Positions 16,270 to 24,700 of a stretch of 60,831 bases of DNA are shown one piece after another. The stretch spans positions 1 through 60,831 of the forward strand of contig CAMWUJ010000008.1 of the NCBI GenBank assembly GCA_947177405.1. The letters are read 5' to 3'. The stretch is from an uncultured Porphyromonadaceae bacterium (GTDB lineage: Bacteria; Bacteroidota; Bacteroidia; Bacteroidales; Muribaculaceae). How positions within the stretch are numbered: position 1 is the stretch's first letter; each line of letters starts with the position of its first letter. The position numbers were made by a program, and so were the translations under genes. The notes below the pieces were generated by a model. It saw only the letters and a list, made by a program, of their open reading frames with translations, was not told the DNA's origin and made no database searches.

Positions 16270-16707
16270 TTATTCGATAATCATAATATCAGTTCCCTCA
16301 AGAATGGCATCACCAACATTGACCAGAATTTGTTTCACTGTTCCTCCGTTGATGGTCTTCACATCATTTTCCATTTTCATAGCCTCCAGCACGCAGACCG
16401 TATCTCCGGATTTCACGGTATCACCAACCTTGACAGCGAAACTCATTATTGTGCCCGGCAGAGGACTCTTCACTGCTGATGCGGAGCTTGGAGTGACCGG
16501 TTTGGGGGCGGGTGTGCTTGTAGTGACAGCACCGGAAATTCCGGCAGTTTTGCCACTTTGAGAAAGTGCGGGTTTCTGAGGAGCAGCCTTGTCAAGTTCA
16601 ACTTTATAAGGCACTCCATTGACCTCCACCTTGACTTCATTATCGGAAATATCTCCGACAGCCACGGTGAATTTCATACCATTGATTTTATACTTGTATT
16701 CTTTCAT
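16270..16707 (-). CDS. Biotin carrier subunit of the decarboxylase
   Basis: This 145-residue protein carries the biotin that shuttles CO2 from the carboxyltransferase to the beta subunit. Residues 1-40 resemble the small beta domain that precedes biotinyl domains in this group, residues 41-78 are an Ala/Pro/Ser/Thr-rich flexible linker, and residues 79-145 form the biotinyl domain with the acceptor lysine K111 in VLEAMKMEND. It sits between oadG (27 bases upstream) and oadB (47 bases downstream). The corresponding gene is often called mmdC or bcc. Confidence 0.93.
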   Translation of the reverse strand: MKEYKYKINGMKFTVAVGDISDNEVKVEVNGVPYKVELDKAAPQKPALSQSGKTAGISGAVTTSTPAPKPVTPSSASAVKSPLPGTIMSFAVKVGDTVKSGDTVCVLEAMKMENDVKTINGGTVKQILVNVGDAILEGTDIMIIE

Positions 16708-16734
16708 TGTTTTTATTTATATTACAGACAGAAA

Positions 16735-17394
16735 TCAGCGACCGGTGGTATTAAGCGGTCTTCTCACCGAAGCCATTCCGGCTCCTCTGTCGGGTAGGTT
16801 GCGTAGATTATATATTTTGGAATTCCAGGGAGAATAAGCTTTTCTCATTCTCTTGATAGTGAGAATAGTGTCTTCCATGTCATGACCTTGACCGAAATGC
16901 TCTGCAAGCGCCAGACCTATTGCAGCTATGACTTCACCGGAATCTGCTTCGTCATGATGATCTTCCGCAGTATGTTCGTCCACTCCATGAGCTTCCTTTT
17001 TCTTGCGGGTCATTATGCGTGAGGATATTTTGCCAAATATCATGAACAGTAAAGAAAGCACTACTAATGCACCAATCACTATAGACATAGCAATTATGGT
17101 GATAGCTCCTCCCGTGCTGTCGTTTTCTTTTGCATTACGGGCTTTTTCTTCTCGAGTCATCTTGGTAGAGGAGGCGTTCTTCTCCTCTTGAATCATATCT
17201 TCAGCCAGCTTGCTTTCCTGAATAGTATTGACCTCCTCGCTATTGACCCAATCGCCTGTCACTTCCTCCTGGTTTCCATTACGGGAAGTTTCTGTATAAG
17301 ACTGTTGCGTCGCAACAACAGTTGTCGCAACGGCCGGAGCCGTTGCGAACAATGTCGTGCAGAATGCAGCAGCCAGAATATGTTTCTTAAACAT
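16735..17394 (-). CDS. OadG-family decarboxylase gamma subunit
   Basis: The gamma subunit is a small membrane protein that holds the decarboxylase together. This one is long, 219 residues: a signal-like start (about 1-24), an acidic and polar stretch to about 90, one membrane helix at about 95-120, a charged segment with several His and Glu, and a conserved-looking end (YSPWNSKIYNLRNLPDRG). The tail with PWNSKIYN is seen in Bacteroidales gamma subunits. It is 17 bases after mmdA and 27 bases before the biotin carrier gene, so its place in the operon supports the call. Confidence 0.85.
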   Translation of the reverse strand: MFKKHILAAAFCTTLFATAPAVATTVVATQQSYTETSRNGNQEEVTGDWVNSEEVNTIQESKLAEDMIQEEKNASSTKMTREEKARNAKENDSTGGAITIIAMSIVIGALVVLSLLFMIFGKISSRIMTRKKKEAHGVDEHTAEDHHDEADSGEVIAAIGLALAEHFGQGHDMEDTILTIKRMRKAYSPWNSKIYNLRNLPDRGAGMASVRRPLNTTGR

Positions 17395-17411
17395 TCTGAT
17401 TACTTTATAGA

Positions 17412-18965
17412 TTAGAGGGGGATATTTCCATGTTTCTTGGCCGGATTGGTCTGCTTCTTGGTCGCGAGCATGTTAAGGGCTTTTATGACACGGAAACGAG
17501 TGTTACGGGGCTCAATCACGTCATCAATATAGCCGAATTTGGCTGCCTGATAAGGATTGGCAAAGAGTTCACGGTATTCTTCCTCTTTTTCGGCTTTGAA
17601 CTGTGCAGGATTCTCATGAGTCTTTGCTTCCTTGGCATAAAGCACTCCTACAGCGCCTTCAGCCCCCATCACAGCTATCTCAGAAGAGGGCCATGCATAG
17701 TTAACATCACCACGAAGCTGCTTACAGCTCATCACAATATGAGAACCTCCATAGCTCTTACGCAAGGTTACGGTCACCTTAGGCACTGTGGCCTCTCCAT
17801 ACGCGTAAAGGAGTTTCGCACCATGAAGAATCACACCGTTGTATTCCTGACCTGTACCGGGAAGGAAGCCCGGAACATCCACGAGTGTCACGAGAGGGAT
17901 ATTGAAACAGTCGCAGAAACGCACGAAGCGGGCAGCCTTACGGGATGCATTGGAATCAAGCACACCAGCAAGAACCTTAGGCTGATTTGCCACAATACCG
18001 ACGGATTGTCCGTTCATGCGGGCAAAACCGATGATGATGTTTTTAGCATAATCTCTCTGCACTTCAAGGAATTCACTATTATCCACGATCGCACCTATAA
18101 CTTCATACATGTCGTAAGAGCGTTTTGCACTATCAGGAATAATATCGTTGAGTTTATCCTCAAGACGATCGATGGGATCTTTGCAATCCACAAGAGGAGT
18201 TTCCTCAAGATTATTTTGAGGTATATAACTGATAAGCTTGCGTATAAGGGCGAGAGCTTCTTCTTCAGTCTCGGTAGCGAAGTGTGTCACGCCGCTCTTG
18301 GTGGAATGTACGGAAGCACCACCGAGTTGTTCCTGAGTAACATCTTCACCGGTAACGGTCTTCACAACAGTAGGTCCGGTGAGGAACATATAGGAAAGAC
18401 CTTTGGTCATGATGGTGAAGTCGGTAAGGGCCGGACTGTAAACGGCACCACCTGCACAAGGCCCGAGAATAGCTGAAATCTGAGGAATTACACCGGATGC
18501 AAGAATATTACGCTGGAAAATCTCCGCATATCCACCCAGGGCATTGATACCTTCCTGAATACGTGCACCGCCTGAATCGTTAAGACCGATACAGGGAGCA
18601 CCCATCTTCATGGCAAGATCCATGACCTTGCAGATTTTCTGAGCCATGGTTTCTGAAAGAGATCCACCAAGCACTGTAAAGTCCTGAGCAAATACATACA
18701 CCAGACGTCCGTCGATTGTTCCGAATCCGGTAACTACACCGTCACCAAGGGGATGCTTCTTTTCCATACCGAAGTTGGTGCAACGGTGAGTGACAAACAT
18801 ATCGAGCTCTTCAAAGCTTCCTTCGTCAAGGAGCATTGCGATACGCTCGCGCGCAGTGTATTTGCCACGCTCGTGCTGCTTGATGATAGCCTTCTCGCCA
18901 CCACCTAATCGAGCTTCTGCTCTTTTTGCAATAAGCTCACTGATTTTTTCCTCTTGTTTACTCAT
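17412..18965 (-). CDS. mmdA: Methylmalonyl-CoA decarboxylase/propionyl-CoA carboxylase carboxyltransferase subunit
   Basis: The 517-residue protein is a biotin-dependent carboxyltransferase that removes the carboxyl of methylmalonyl-CoA to biotin (or the reverse). The two crotonase-like halves are visible, with oxyanion-hole glycine blocks around [11 protein letters not shown] and [11 protein letters not shown] in the first half and [16 protein letters not shown] and [10 protein letters not shown] in the second. Propionyl-CoA carboxylase beta subunits are nearly the same, but the adjacent mce and oadB genes point to the decarboxylating direction and propionate production. It is 44 bases downstream of mce. 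Confidence 0.95.
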   Translation of the reverse strand: MSKQEEKISELIAKRAEARLGGGEKAIIKQHERGKYTARERIAMLLDEGSFEELDMFVTHRCTNFGMEKKHPLGDGVVTGFGTIDGRLVYVFAQDFTVLGGSLSETMAQKICKVMDLAMKMGAPCIGLNDSGGARIQEGINALGGYAEIFQRNILASGVIPQISAILGPCAGGAVYSPALTDFTIMTKGLSYMFLTGPTVVKTVTGEDVTQEQLGGASVHSTKSGVTHFATETEEEALALIRKLISYIPQNNLEETPLVDCKDPIDRLEDKLNDIIPDSAKRSYDMYEVIGAIVDNSEFLEVQRDYAKNIIIGFARMNGQSVGIVANQPKVLAGVLDSNASRKAARFVRFCDCFNIPLVTLVDVPGFLPGTGQEYNGVILHGAKLLYAYGEATVPKVTVTLRKSYGGSHIVMSCKQLRGDVNYAWPSSEIAVMGAEGAVGVLYAKEAKTHENPAQFKAEKEEEYRELFANPYQAAKFGYIDDVIEPRNTRFRVIKALNMLATKKQTNPAKKHGNIPL

Positions 18966-19009
18966 TGTGTTGTTATTGTCGAATTGAATTTATATTTAAT
19001 TTCACAAGA

Positions 19010-19432
19010 TTATTTTTTAGAGGGGTCTTCACAAAGTTCGGTAAGTACCGCTTCTGTGGACTTGGGATGCAGGAACGCAATCTGAAGTCCGTCGGCTCCT
19101 TTTCGCGGTGCTTTGTCGATCAGCTTGATACCCTTCTCCTCGGCCTCGGCCAATGCCTCTGCTACGCCGTCTTCCACTGCGAAAGCCATGTGGTGCATAC
19201 CCCCGCGGCCACCATTCTTTTCGATGAATTTTGCGATTGTGCTGTCGGGAGATGTAGCTTCAAGAAGCTCGATCTTTGTGTCGCCAACTTTGAAGAACGC
19301 GGTAGTCACTTTCTGGTCTTCCACTACTTCTTTTTTGTAGCATTTGAGACCCAGAACGTTCTCATAATACTTGATTGCTTCTTCCAGATTGGGCACGGCT
19401 ATGCCGATGTGTTCGATATGTGAAATTTCCAT
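19010..19432 (-). CDS. mce: Methylmalonyl-CoA epimerase
   Basis: The enzyme interconverts (R)- and (S)-methylmalonyl-CoA, linking the mutase to the decarboxylase. The 140-residue protein has two VOC-fold halves. Candidate metal ligands are H8 (IEHIGIAV), E55 (IELLEAT), H80 or H81 (GMHHMAF) and E132 (LTEL), in the order expected of the family. It is the first gene of the operon mce-mmdA-oadG-biotin carrier-oadB. The methylmalonyl-CoA mutase genes are not in this window. Confidence 0.95.
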   Translation of the reverse strand: MEISHIEHIGIAVPNLEEAIKYYENVLGLKCYKKEVVEDQKVTTAFFKVGDTKIELLEATSPDSTIAKFIEKNGGRGGMHHMAFAVEDGVAEALAEAEEKGIKLIDKAPRKGADGLQIAFLHPKSTEAVLTELCEDPSKK

Positions 19433-19463
19433 CGCACTAAAATTTATAGGTTAATATTTTGTG

Positions 19464-19497
19464 CAAATATAGCAAATTTTAATTTAACAATCGCAAA
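19464..19497 (-). promoter_or_regulatory. Promoter of the methylmalonyl-CoA operon
   Basis: On the minus strand TATATTTG (19471-19464) fits TAnnTTTG and a TTTG lies at 19497-19494, 22 bases away, slightly longer than ideal. The leader is about 25 bases. Confidence 0.5.
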
Positions 19498-19593
19498 AAT
19501 TTATTGATAAAATCAAACCAACCTGTCATTATGTGATGAAATTTTAAAAAGAATGAATTATTCTAAGGAATAAGGTCTAAAAATCGGAATTAA

Positions 19594-19625
19594 ATTGGGG
19601 ATTTCAATAAAAAAAGCTAAATTTG
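19594..19625 (+). promoter_or_regulatory. Promoter of the lpxD operon
   Basis: TAAATTTG (19618-19625) with ATTG (19594-19597) 20 bases upstream. The -7 box covers a TTG that would otherwise be a possible start of lpxD, which supports the later ATG at 19656. Confidence 0.6.
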
Positions 19626-19655
19626 CAAACAAATTATTTAAAATCACATTGTTCA

Positions 19656-20651
19656 ATGGAAGTATCTCCATCACTCATCGCTTCCATCGTTAAAGGCACG
19701 GTGGAAGGAGACGGTGAGGTAAAGATTACAGGATTTGCAAAGATTCAAGAGGCCAAAAAGGGAGACATAACTTTTTTGGCAAATCCTAAATATACTCATT
19801 TTATATATAGTACGAATGCGTCCGCAGTATTGGTGCGGAATGATTTTGTGGCCGAACATCCCCTGACCGCCACGCTTATCCGTGTGGAGGATCCTTATGT
19901 GTCTTTGGCAGATTTGCTCACCGCCATGCAACAGGCAAAGGAGACCCCCAGAGGTATAGAAACTCCTGTTTATATTTCTGAAGGTGTCGATGTGCCTGAA
20001 GATTGTTATGTAGGAGCTTTCTCTTATTTGGGGAAAGGGGTCAGAATTGGCAAAAATGTTAGGATTTATCCGCAGGTCTATATCGGCGAAAATGTCGTGA
20101 TAGGCGATAATAGTGTGATACGTGCCGGTGTAAAGATATATGAGGATTGTGTGATAGGGAAAGGATGTCAGATTCATTCCGGATGCGTGATAGGAGCTGA
20201 TGGATTCGGATTTGCTCCAAAACCTGATGGCACCTATGAAAAAATTCCTCAGATAGGAAACGTGGTGTTGGAAGATGACGTTGAAATAGGAGCCAATACT
20301 ACTGTGGATCGTGCCACGTTCGGCTCAACTCGTATAGGAAGAGGTACCAAACTTGACAATCTTATCCAGGTGGCTCATAACGTCGAGATGGGGCAGGCAA
20401 ATGTCGTTGCGGCTCAGGCGGGATTCGCCGGATCATCCAAGATTGGCAACTATAATCAGATCGGTGGACAGGTCGGGGTGTCGGGTCATATCAAGATCGG
20501 TGATTTTAATGAGATTGGTGCTCAGTCTGGAATCCCCAACAGTGTGGGTTCCAAGAAAAGAATCATCGGCTATCCGGCCGTGGATGCACGCCAGTTTGCA
20601 AAAAATCTTGTTTATATAAAGAGATTGGAAGAATTATTCAGAAAATTATAA
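19656..20651 (+). CDS. lpxD: UDP-3-O-acylglucosamine N-acyltransferase
   Basis: LpxD adds the second acyl chain to UDP-3-O-acylglucosamine in lipid A synthesis. I start it at the ATG at 19656 (331 residues), which gives the usual opening [16 protein letters not shown] 33 bases earlier is in frame but lies inside the -7 promoter box. Residues 1-100 form the uridine-binding domain and about 100-300 the left-handed beta helix of hexapeptide repeats ([17 protein letters not shown]). The catalytic histidine lies in QVAHNVEMG. lpxC/fabZ follows after 11 bases. Confidence 0.96.
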   Translation: MEVSPSLIASIVKGTVEGDGEVKITGFAKIQEAKKGDITFLANPKYTHFIYSTNASAVLVRNDFVAEHPLTATLIRVEDPYVSLADLLTAMQQAKETPRGIETPVYISEGVDVPEDCYVGAFSYLGKGVRIGKNVRIYPQVYIGENVVIGDNSVIRAGVKIYEDCVIGKGCQIHSGCVIGADGFGFAPKPDGTYEKIPQIGNVVLEDDVEIGANTTVDRATFGSTRIGRGTKLDNLIQVAHNVEMGQANVVAAQAGFAGSSKIGNYNQIGGQVGVSGHIKIGDFNEIGAQSGIPNSVGSKKRIIGYPAVDARQFAKNLVYIKRLEELFRKL

Positions 20652-20662
20652 AAATTTCATAT

Positions 20663-22045
20663 ATGAATCAGTTGACTCTTAATTCTGAATTTACAGTTTC
20701 CGGAAAGGGACTACATTCAGGTCTTGACATTACTGCGACTTTCAAGCCCGCAGCTGAAAATTTCGGATATAAATTCAAGAGAGTGGATTTGGAAGATGAA
20801 CCAGTGATCGAGGCATTAGCCGAGAAAGTGGTTGATACTACCCGTGGTACTGTGTTAGGAAAGAATGGCGTTGTGGTGAGCACAGTTGAGCATGCCTTAG
20901 CCGCCCTGTACGCATCCGGAATTGATAATTGTCTTATAGAAGTGGATGGTCCGGAGCTTCCCATTCTCGATGGAAGCGCAATAATCTATATGGATAAAAT
21001 CGAGGAGGTAGGTGTTAAAGAGCAGAACGCCGACAAGGATTTCTATATTGTAAAGGAGAAAATCACTCTCAAGGATGAGGAGACAGGGTCAATGCTGACA
21101 GTATATCCTGATGATGGATTCAGTGTGGAGTGTATGGTAGAATATAATTCTCAAGTGCTCCCCAATCAGTTTGCTTTGCTTGATGACCTTGCTGAATTCA
21201 AGGCTGAAGTCGCAAAAGCCCGCACTTTTGTATTTGTAAGAGAGATTCAGCCTTTGTTGGAGAATAATCTTATAAAGGGAGGTGACCTCGAGAACGCGAT
21301 CGTGATTTACGATGAGAAGATTCCACAGGATAAGATTAATGAGATATGCGATATCGTTAAGGTGCCTCATCTTAATCTTGAAAAATTAGGATATATCAAT
21401 CCCAAACCTCTTGCGTGGGATAATGAGCCTGCCCGTCATAAGCTGATGGATATAATCGGGGATTTCGCGCTGATAGGACGTCCCATCAAAGGAAGGGTTG
21501 TTGCAATCCGTCCGGGACATACAATCAATAATAAGTTCACCCGCATGTTGCGTAAAGAGGTGAAACATAATGAAGTCCAATCCCCGGTATATAATCCTAA
21601 TATCGCTCCGTTGATTGATATCAATGGCATCAAGCGTCTGCTTCCCCATCGCTATCCTTTCCTGCTTATCGACAAGATTATAGAAATCGATAAGAAGCAT
21701 TGTGTGGCAGTTAAGAATGTCACTGTTAATGAGCCTTTCTTCCAGGGCCATTTCCCTCAGGAACCTGTTATGCCGGGAGTGCTTCAGGTAGAGGCTATGG
21801 CACAGGCTGCCGGAGTGCTTGTGCTCAATTATCTTGAAGATCCGGAGAAGTATTCAACCTACTTCTTGAAAATCGATAATGTTAAATTCCGTCAGAAAGT
21901 GGTTCCCGGAAATACATTGCTATTGAGCGTGGCTCTGACTACTGAGATTCGTCGTGGATGTGCTGTAGTGAAGGGTTATGCTTTCGTGGGAGAGAAAGTG
22001 GTATGTGAGGCTGAATTCATGGCACAGATAATCAATAACAAATAA
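20663..22045 (+). CDS. lpxC/fabZ: Fused UDP-3-O-acyl-GlcNAc deacetylase and 3-hydroxyacyl-ACP dehydratase (LpxC-FabZ)
   Basis: One 460-residue chain carries two enzymes. Residues 1-305 are LpxC, the zinc deacetylase that commits the cell to lipid A: zinc ligands H77 (TVEHALA), H259 and D263 (HKLMDIIGD) and the general-base H286 (PGHT). Residues about 312-460 are FabZ, the fatty acid dehydratase: H363 in QGHFPQEPVMPG and E377 in QVEAMAQAAG. This fusion is a known trait of Bacteroidota; it ties lipid A output to fatty acid supply. It sits between lpxD (11 bases) and lpxA (15 bases). Confidence 0.97.
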   Translation: MNQLTLNSEFTVSGKGLHSGLDITATFKPAAENFGYKFKRVDLEDEPVIEALAEKVVDTTRGTVLGKNGVVVSTVEHALAALYASGIDNCLIEVDGPELPILDGSAIIYMDKIEEVGVKEQNADKDFYIVKEKITLKDEETGSMLTVYPDDGFSVECMVEYNSQVLPNQFALLDDLAEFKAEVAKARTFVFVREIQPLLENNLIKGGDLENAIVIYDEKIPQDKINEICDIVKVPHLNLEKLGYINPKPLAWDNEPARHKLMDIIGDFALIGRPIKGRVVAIRPGHTINNKFTRMLRKEVKHNEVQSPVYNPNIAPLIDINGIKRLLPHRYPFLLIDKIIEIDKKHCVAVKNVTVNEPFFQGHFPQEPVMPGVLQVEAMAQAAGVLVLNYLEDPEKYSTYFLKIDNVKFRQKVVPGNTLLLSVALTTEIRRGCAVVKGYAFVGEKVVCEAEFMAQIINNK

Positions 22046-22060
22046 ACCCTACTCGTACCA

Positions 22061-22834
22061 ATGGCAAATCTATATAATGTAAATCCGGATGCCAGGGTCG
22101 GCAACAATGTGAAGATTGGTGATTTCACCACAATACATGATGATGTAGAGATTGGAGACAATTGCGTAATTCATGGAAATGTCACTATATTTCCAGGTGC
22201 AAGAATCGGGTCGGGAGTGACTATATTCCCGGGTGCAGTGATTTCTGCTATTCCTCAGGATCTGAAGTTCAGAGGAGAAAAAACTTTCGCATACGTTGGC
22301 GATGGAACCACAATACGTGAGTGTGTTACAATCAACCGAGGTACAGCTTCCAAAGGGGAGACCCGTGTTGGTAAGAATACATTGCTTATGGCTTATGTTC
22401 ATGTGGCTCATGATTGCAGGATTGGTGACAGGGTAATAGTATCAAATGCCGCTCAGTTTGCCGGAGAGGTAGTTGTGGATGACTGCGCTGTGATAGGAGG
22501 AGGATCTCTTGTGCATCAGTTCTGTCACTTGGGAAGAAATATTATGCTTCAGGGTGGAGCACTTGTTAATAAGGATATTCCTCCATTTGTAAAGGCAGCC
22601 AGAGAGCCGATTTCCTATGTCGGTCTGAACTCGATTGGTCTGCATCGTAATGGATTCTCAGATGAAGAAATACGAGAGATTGCTGATGTATATAAGATCA
22701 TTTATCTCAGCGACTTGAATGTGACTAATGCAGTAAAGCTGGTGGAGGAGACATTACCCGATACCAAATACCGGAGGGAGATTGTGGATTTTGTCACAAA
22801 ATCCAACCGAGGAATAATACGATCGGCAATCTGA
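22061..22834 (+). CDS. lpxA: UDP-N-acetylglucosamine O-acyltransferase
   Basis: LpxA makes the first acylation of UDP-GlcNAc in lipid A synthesis. The 257-residue protein is mainly a left-handed beta helix (hexapeptides such as VGNNVKIGDFT and IGDNCVIHG) over residues 1-190, with the catalytic histidine in YVHVAHDCRIGD and a helical C-terminal domain with IGLHRNGFSDEEI. Length matches the family. It closes the lpxD-lpxC/fabZ-lpxA operon, and a strong terminator follows. Confidence 0.97.
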   Translation: MANLYNVNPDARVGNNVKIGDFTTIHDDVEIGDNCVIHGNVTIFPGARIGSGVTIFPGAVISAIPQDLKFRGEKTFAYVGDGTTIRECVTINRGTASKGETRVGKNTLLMAYVHVAHDCRIGDRVIVSNAAQFAGEVVVDDCAVIGGGSLVHQFCHLGRNIMLQGGALVNKDIPPFVKAAREPISYVGLNSIGLHRNGFSDEEIREIADVYKIIYLSDLNVTNAVKLVEETLPDTKYRREIVDFVTKSNRGIIRSAI

Positions 22835-22846
22835 TCACTATAAGAT

Positions 22847-22884
22847 AAATAAATATCCTGCCTTTAAAGGCAGGATATTTATTT
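22847..22884. terminator. Bidirectional terminator between lpxA and the Crp/Fnr gene
   Basis: A perfect palindrome with 19 bases per arm (22847-22865 and 22866-22884) lies between convergent genes, with A/T-rich ends on both sides. Confidence 0.88.
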
Positions 22885-22912
22885 TATGATCCTTTTCATA
22901 AATAATGGATAT

Positions 22913-23614
22913 TTACCCGAATTTAGAGATTTTTCTTAATCCCTGCTCATCAATAATCTTGATCTTTCTACCATCTACAAGAATAAGCTTGTCAGTGACA
23001 AAGGACATCAATGTGCGAATGGCATTAGATGTGGTCATATTTGATAAATTGGCCAGATCTTCCCTGCTAAGATATATTTTCAGAGTGGTTTCATCATCCT
23101 CATATCCATAGTTGTCGGCTAATAGGAGAAGGGATTCTGCCAGTCGTCCACGGATATGCTTTTGAGTGAGATTGATAATTTTTGTGTCGGAGCCACCTAA
23201 GTTTCTTGATAATTCATGGATGAAGAACATTGCGAGATCATTATTATTTCTAATGATTTCTTCCACAAGTTTCATAGGAATAACACCTAACACTGAGGGT
23301 TCAAATGCAGCTACCGATGAAACGTATGGTTCGCGTGCAAAGTAGGCACGGTAACCGAAATATTGAACTGGTCGATAAAGTCTTAGAATCTGCACCCGGT
23401 CGCCGATTCCGCTTTTATACATTTTTACTTTCCCTTCTATGAGACAGAAAAGATTTTCCGGAGTCTCGTTTTCAGCATATATAATCTGGTTCTTTTTATA
23501 ATGCTCATACTTGAAATTATCAGTAATGATTCGTTTTTCCTCCGGACGTAGTGCATTCCAGAGATCCGATAAATCTTCACTTATTATGCGTTCTAATGTA
23601 CTTTTCTTTAACAT
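22913..23614 (-). CDS. Crp/Fnr-family transcription regulator
   Basis: The 233-residue protein has a cyclic-nucleotide-type sensor domain (about 25-140), the dimer helix (about 142-170) and a winged helix at about 180-225 with the recognition pattern LSREDLANLSNMTTSNAIRT. There is no N-terminal cysteine cluster, so an oxygen-sensing iron-sulfur type is unlikely. The cNMP phosphate cassette (usually GE..L...PR) is not preserved in FGYRAYFAREPYVSSVAA, so it may not bind cAMP either. It lies downstream of the men genes and has its own promoter. Confidence 0.88.
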   Translation of the reverse strand: MLKKSTLERIISEDLSDLWNALRPEEKRIITDNFKYEHYKKNQIIYAENETPENLFCLIEGKVKMYKSGIGDRVQILRLYRPVQYFGYRAYFAREPYVSSVAAFEPSVLGVIPMKLVEEIIRNNNDLAMFFIHELSRNLGGSDTKIINLTQKHIRGRLAESLLLLADNYGYEDDETTLKIYLSREDLANLSNMTTSNAIRTLMSFVTDKLILVDGRKIKIIDEQGLRKISKFG

Positions 23615-23682
23615 GTCGTTATATCAAAGCGTATTCGAAACCGGAAACTTGACCGATAAAGTTGATTTTGTGTTTTATAACA

Positions 23683-23712
23683 CAAATGTATAACAATTTT
23701 TTTAAACACAAA
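23683..23712 (-). promoter_or_regulatory. Promoter of the Crp/Fnr regulator gene
   Basis: Minus-strand TACATTTG (23690-23683) and TTTG (23712-23709) are 18 bases apart, near consensus. The leader is about 60 bases. The box lies just beyond the menE stop, so the regulator can be transcribed apart from the men genes. Confidence 0.5.
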
Positions 23713-23745
23713 AATTTTTTTTAAATATATTTACAAATGTGCGTT

Positions 23746-24699
23746 TTATTCCTTTTCCTTCTTTTCAAAAATGCAATTTCTTCTAATTTTACCATTCGGA
23801 GTGAGGGGTAATGAATCGACAAAGATAACTTCTTTGGGCATTTCATATCCTTGTAGCACTTCTCTGCACCTTTCAATTATTATTGTCGGGTTCATTTTAT
23901 TTTCCGGAGTGACCAGTACTACTCGCTCACCCCATTTTGAATCAGGTCGGGATGAAATGCAAAAAGGGAAATCCAGTATCTTCGATAATCTTGTTTCCAC
24001 ATCTTCAGGAGAAATTTTCTTTCCTCCTGAGTTAATCACATTATCAACTCTTCCTAAAATCTTGAATTCATATTCTGATTTCAATTCTGCGATATCATTT
24101 GTCAGCACGCTTTTGTCTTTAATTGAAATACCGAGTTGACGATCAGAATGGAGGAATACGGTTATGTCATTCAAGGTATGAAACCATTTCGCATCTTTCT
24201 CAATCTTTCTCAATGCTATGTGAGATGTAGTTTCTGTCATTCCGTATGACTCGAAAGCGTTTAGTCCGTGTTCTATGATTCTATTCCGGATCGTACCAGG
24301 AATAGACGCTCCTCCAATCAAGAAATATTTGACTTTTGAGTATATTTCCGGATGGTCAAGAATAAAGGCCATTTGAGAAGGCACCACAGATAGAAGGGTG
24401 ATGTTATTTCCATGGAAATTGATAAGAGGCCTGTTCGACGGCGTTTCGTATTGAAATGCACAATCAGCCATAATGCTTCTTACCAACATCATTTTCCCAC
24501 CGATATAATCAGGCGCAATACAGGAATAAAGCAGCGAGTCGGGTCGAATATCAAAAAAGGTATTGGTGCGGATTGCGCTCTCCCTCATAATTTTTTTTGA
24601 AAGAGATATGAGGGAGGGTTTTCCTGTGGAGCCGGAGGTGTGACACTCGATAAAGCTGGAATTATCGTGCCATTCTTTCTTAAATTCTTCAAATGTCAT
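23746..24699 (-). CDS. menE: Compact o-succinylbenzoate-CoA ligase
   Basis: MenE activates o-succinylbenzoate with ATP and CoA in menaquinone synthesis. I place the start at the ATG at 24699, one base after the menC stop; this gives 317 residues. A longer frame reaching 24879 would overlap menC by about 180 bases and the extra residues do not look like the family. The phosphate loop HTSGSTGKPS lies near residue 21, SYGMTETTSH is the A5 block, and the C-terminal lysine is in LPLTPNGKIRRN. Usual MenE proteins (450-490 residues) have about 130 more residues before the loop. Confidence 0.85.
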   Translation of the reverse strand: MTFEEFKKEWHDNSSFIECHTSGSTGKPSLISLSKKIMRESAIRTNTFFDIRPDSLLYSCIAPDYIGGKMMLVRSIMADCAFQYETPSNRPLINFHGNNITLLSVVPSQMAFILDHPEIYSKVKYFLIGGASIPGTIRNRIIEHGLNAFESYGMTETTSHIALRKIEKDAKWFHTLNDITVFLHSDRQLGISIKDKSVLTNDIAELKSEYEFKILGRVDNVINSGGKKISPEDVETRLSKILDFPFCISSRPDSKWGERVVLVTPENKMNPTIIIERCREVLQGYEMPKEVIFVDSLPLTPNGKIRRNCIFEKKEKE

Positions 24700-24700
24700 G

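Noticed and set aside
17430-18476. A 348-codon plus-strand open frame opposite mmdA
   Set aside because: Antisense to the carboxyltransferase, His/Cys-rich low-quality composition, no promoter or domain; a shadow frame.
15047-18965. Reading the operon as an oxaloacetate decarboxylase or as propionyl-CoA carboxylase
   Set aside because: The carboxyltransferase is of the propionyl/methylmalonyl-CoA type (not the OadA pyruvate-carboxylase type), and the epimerase gene heads the operon, so methylmalonyl-CoA decarboxylase fits best.
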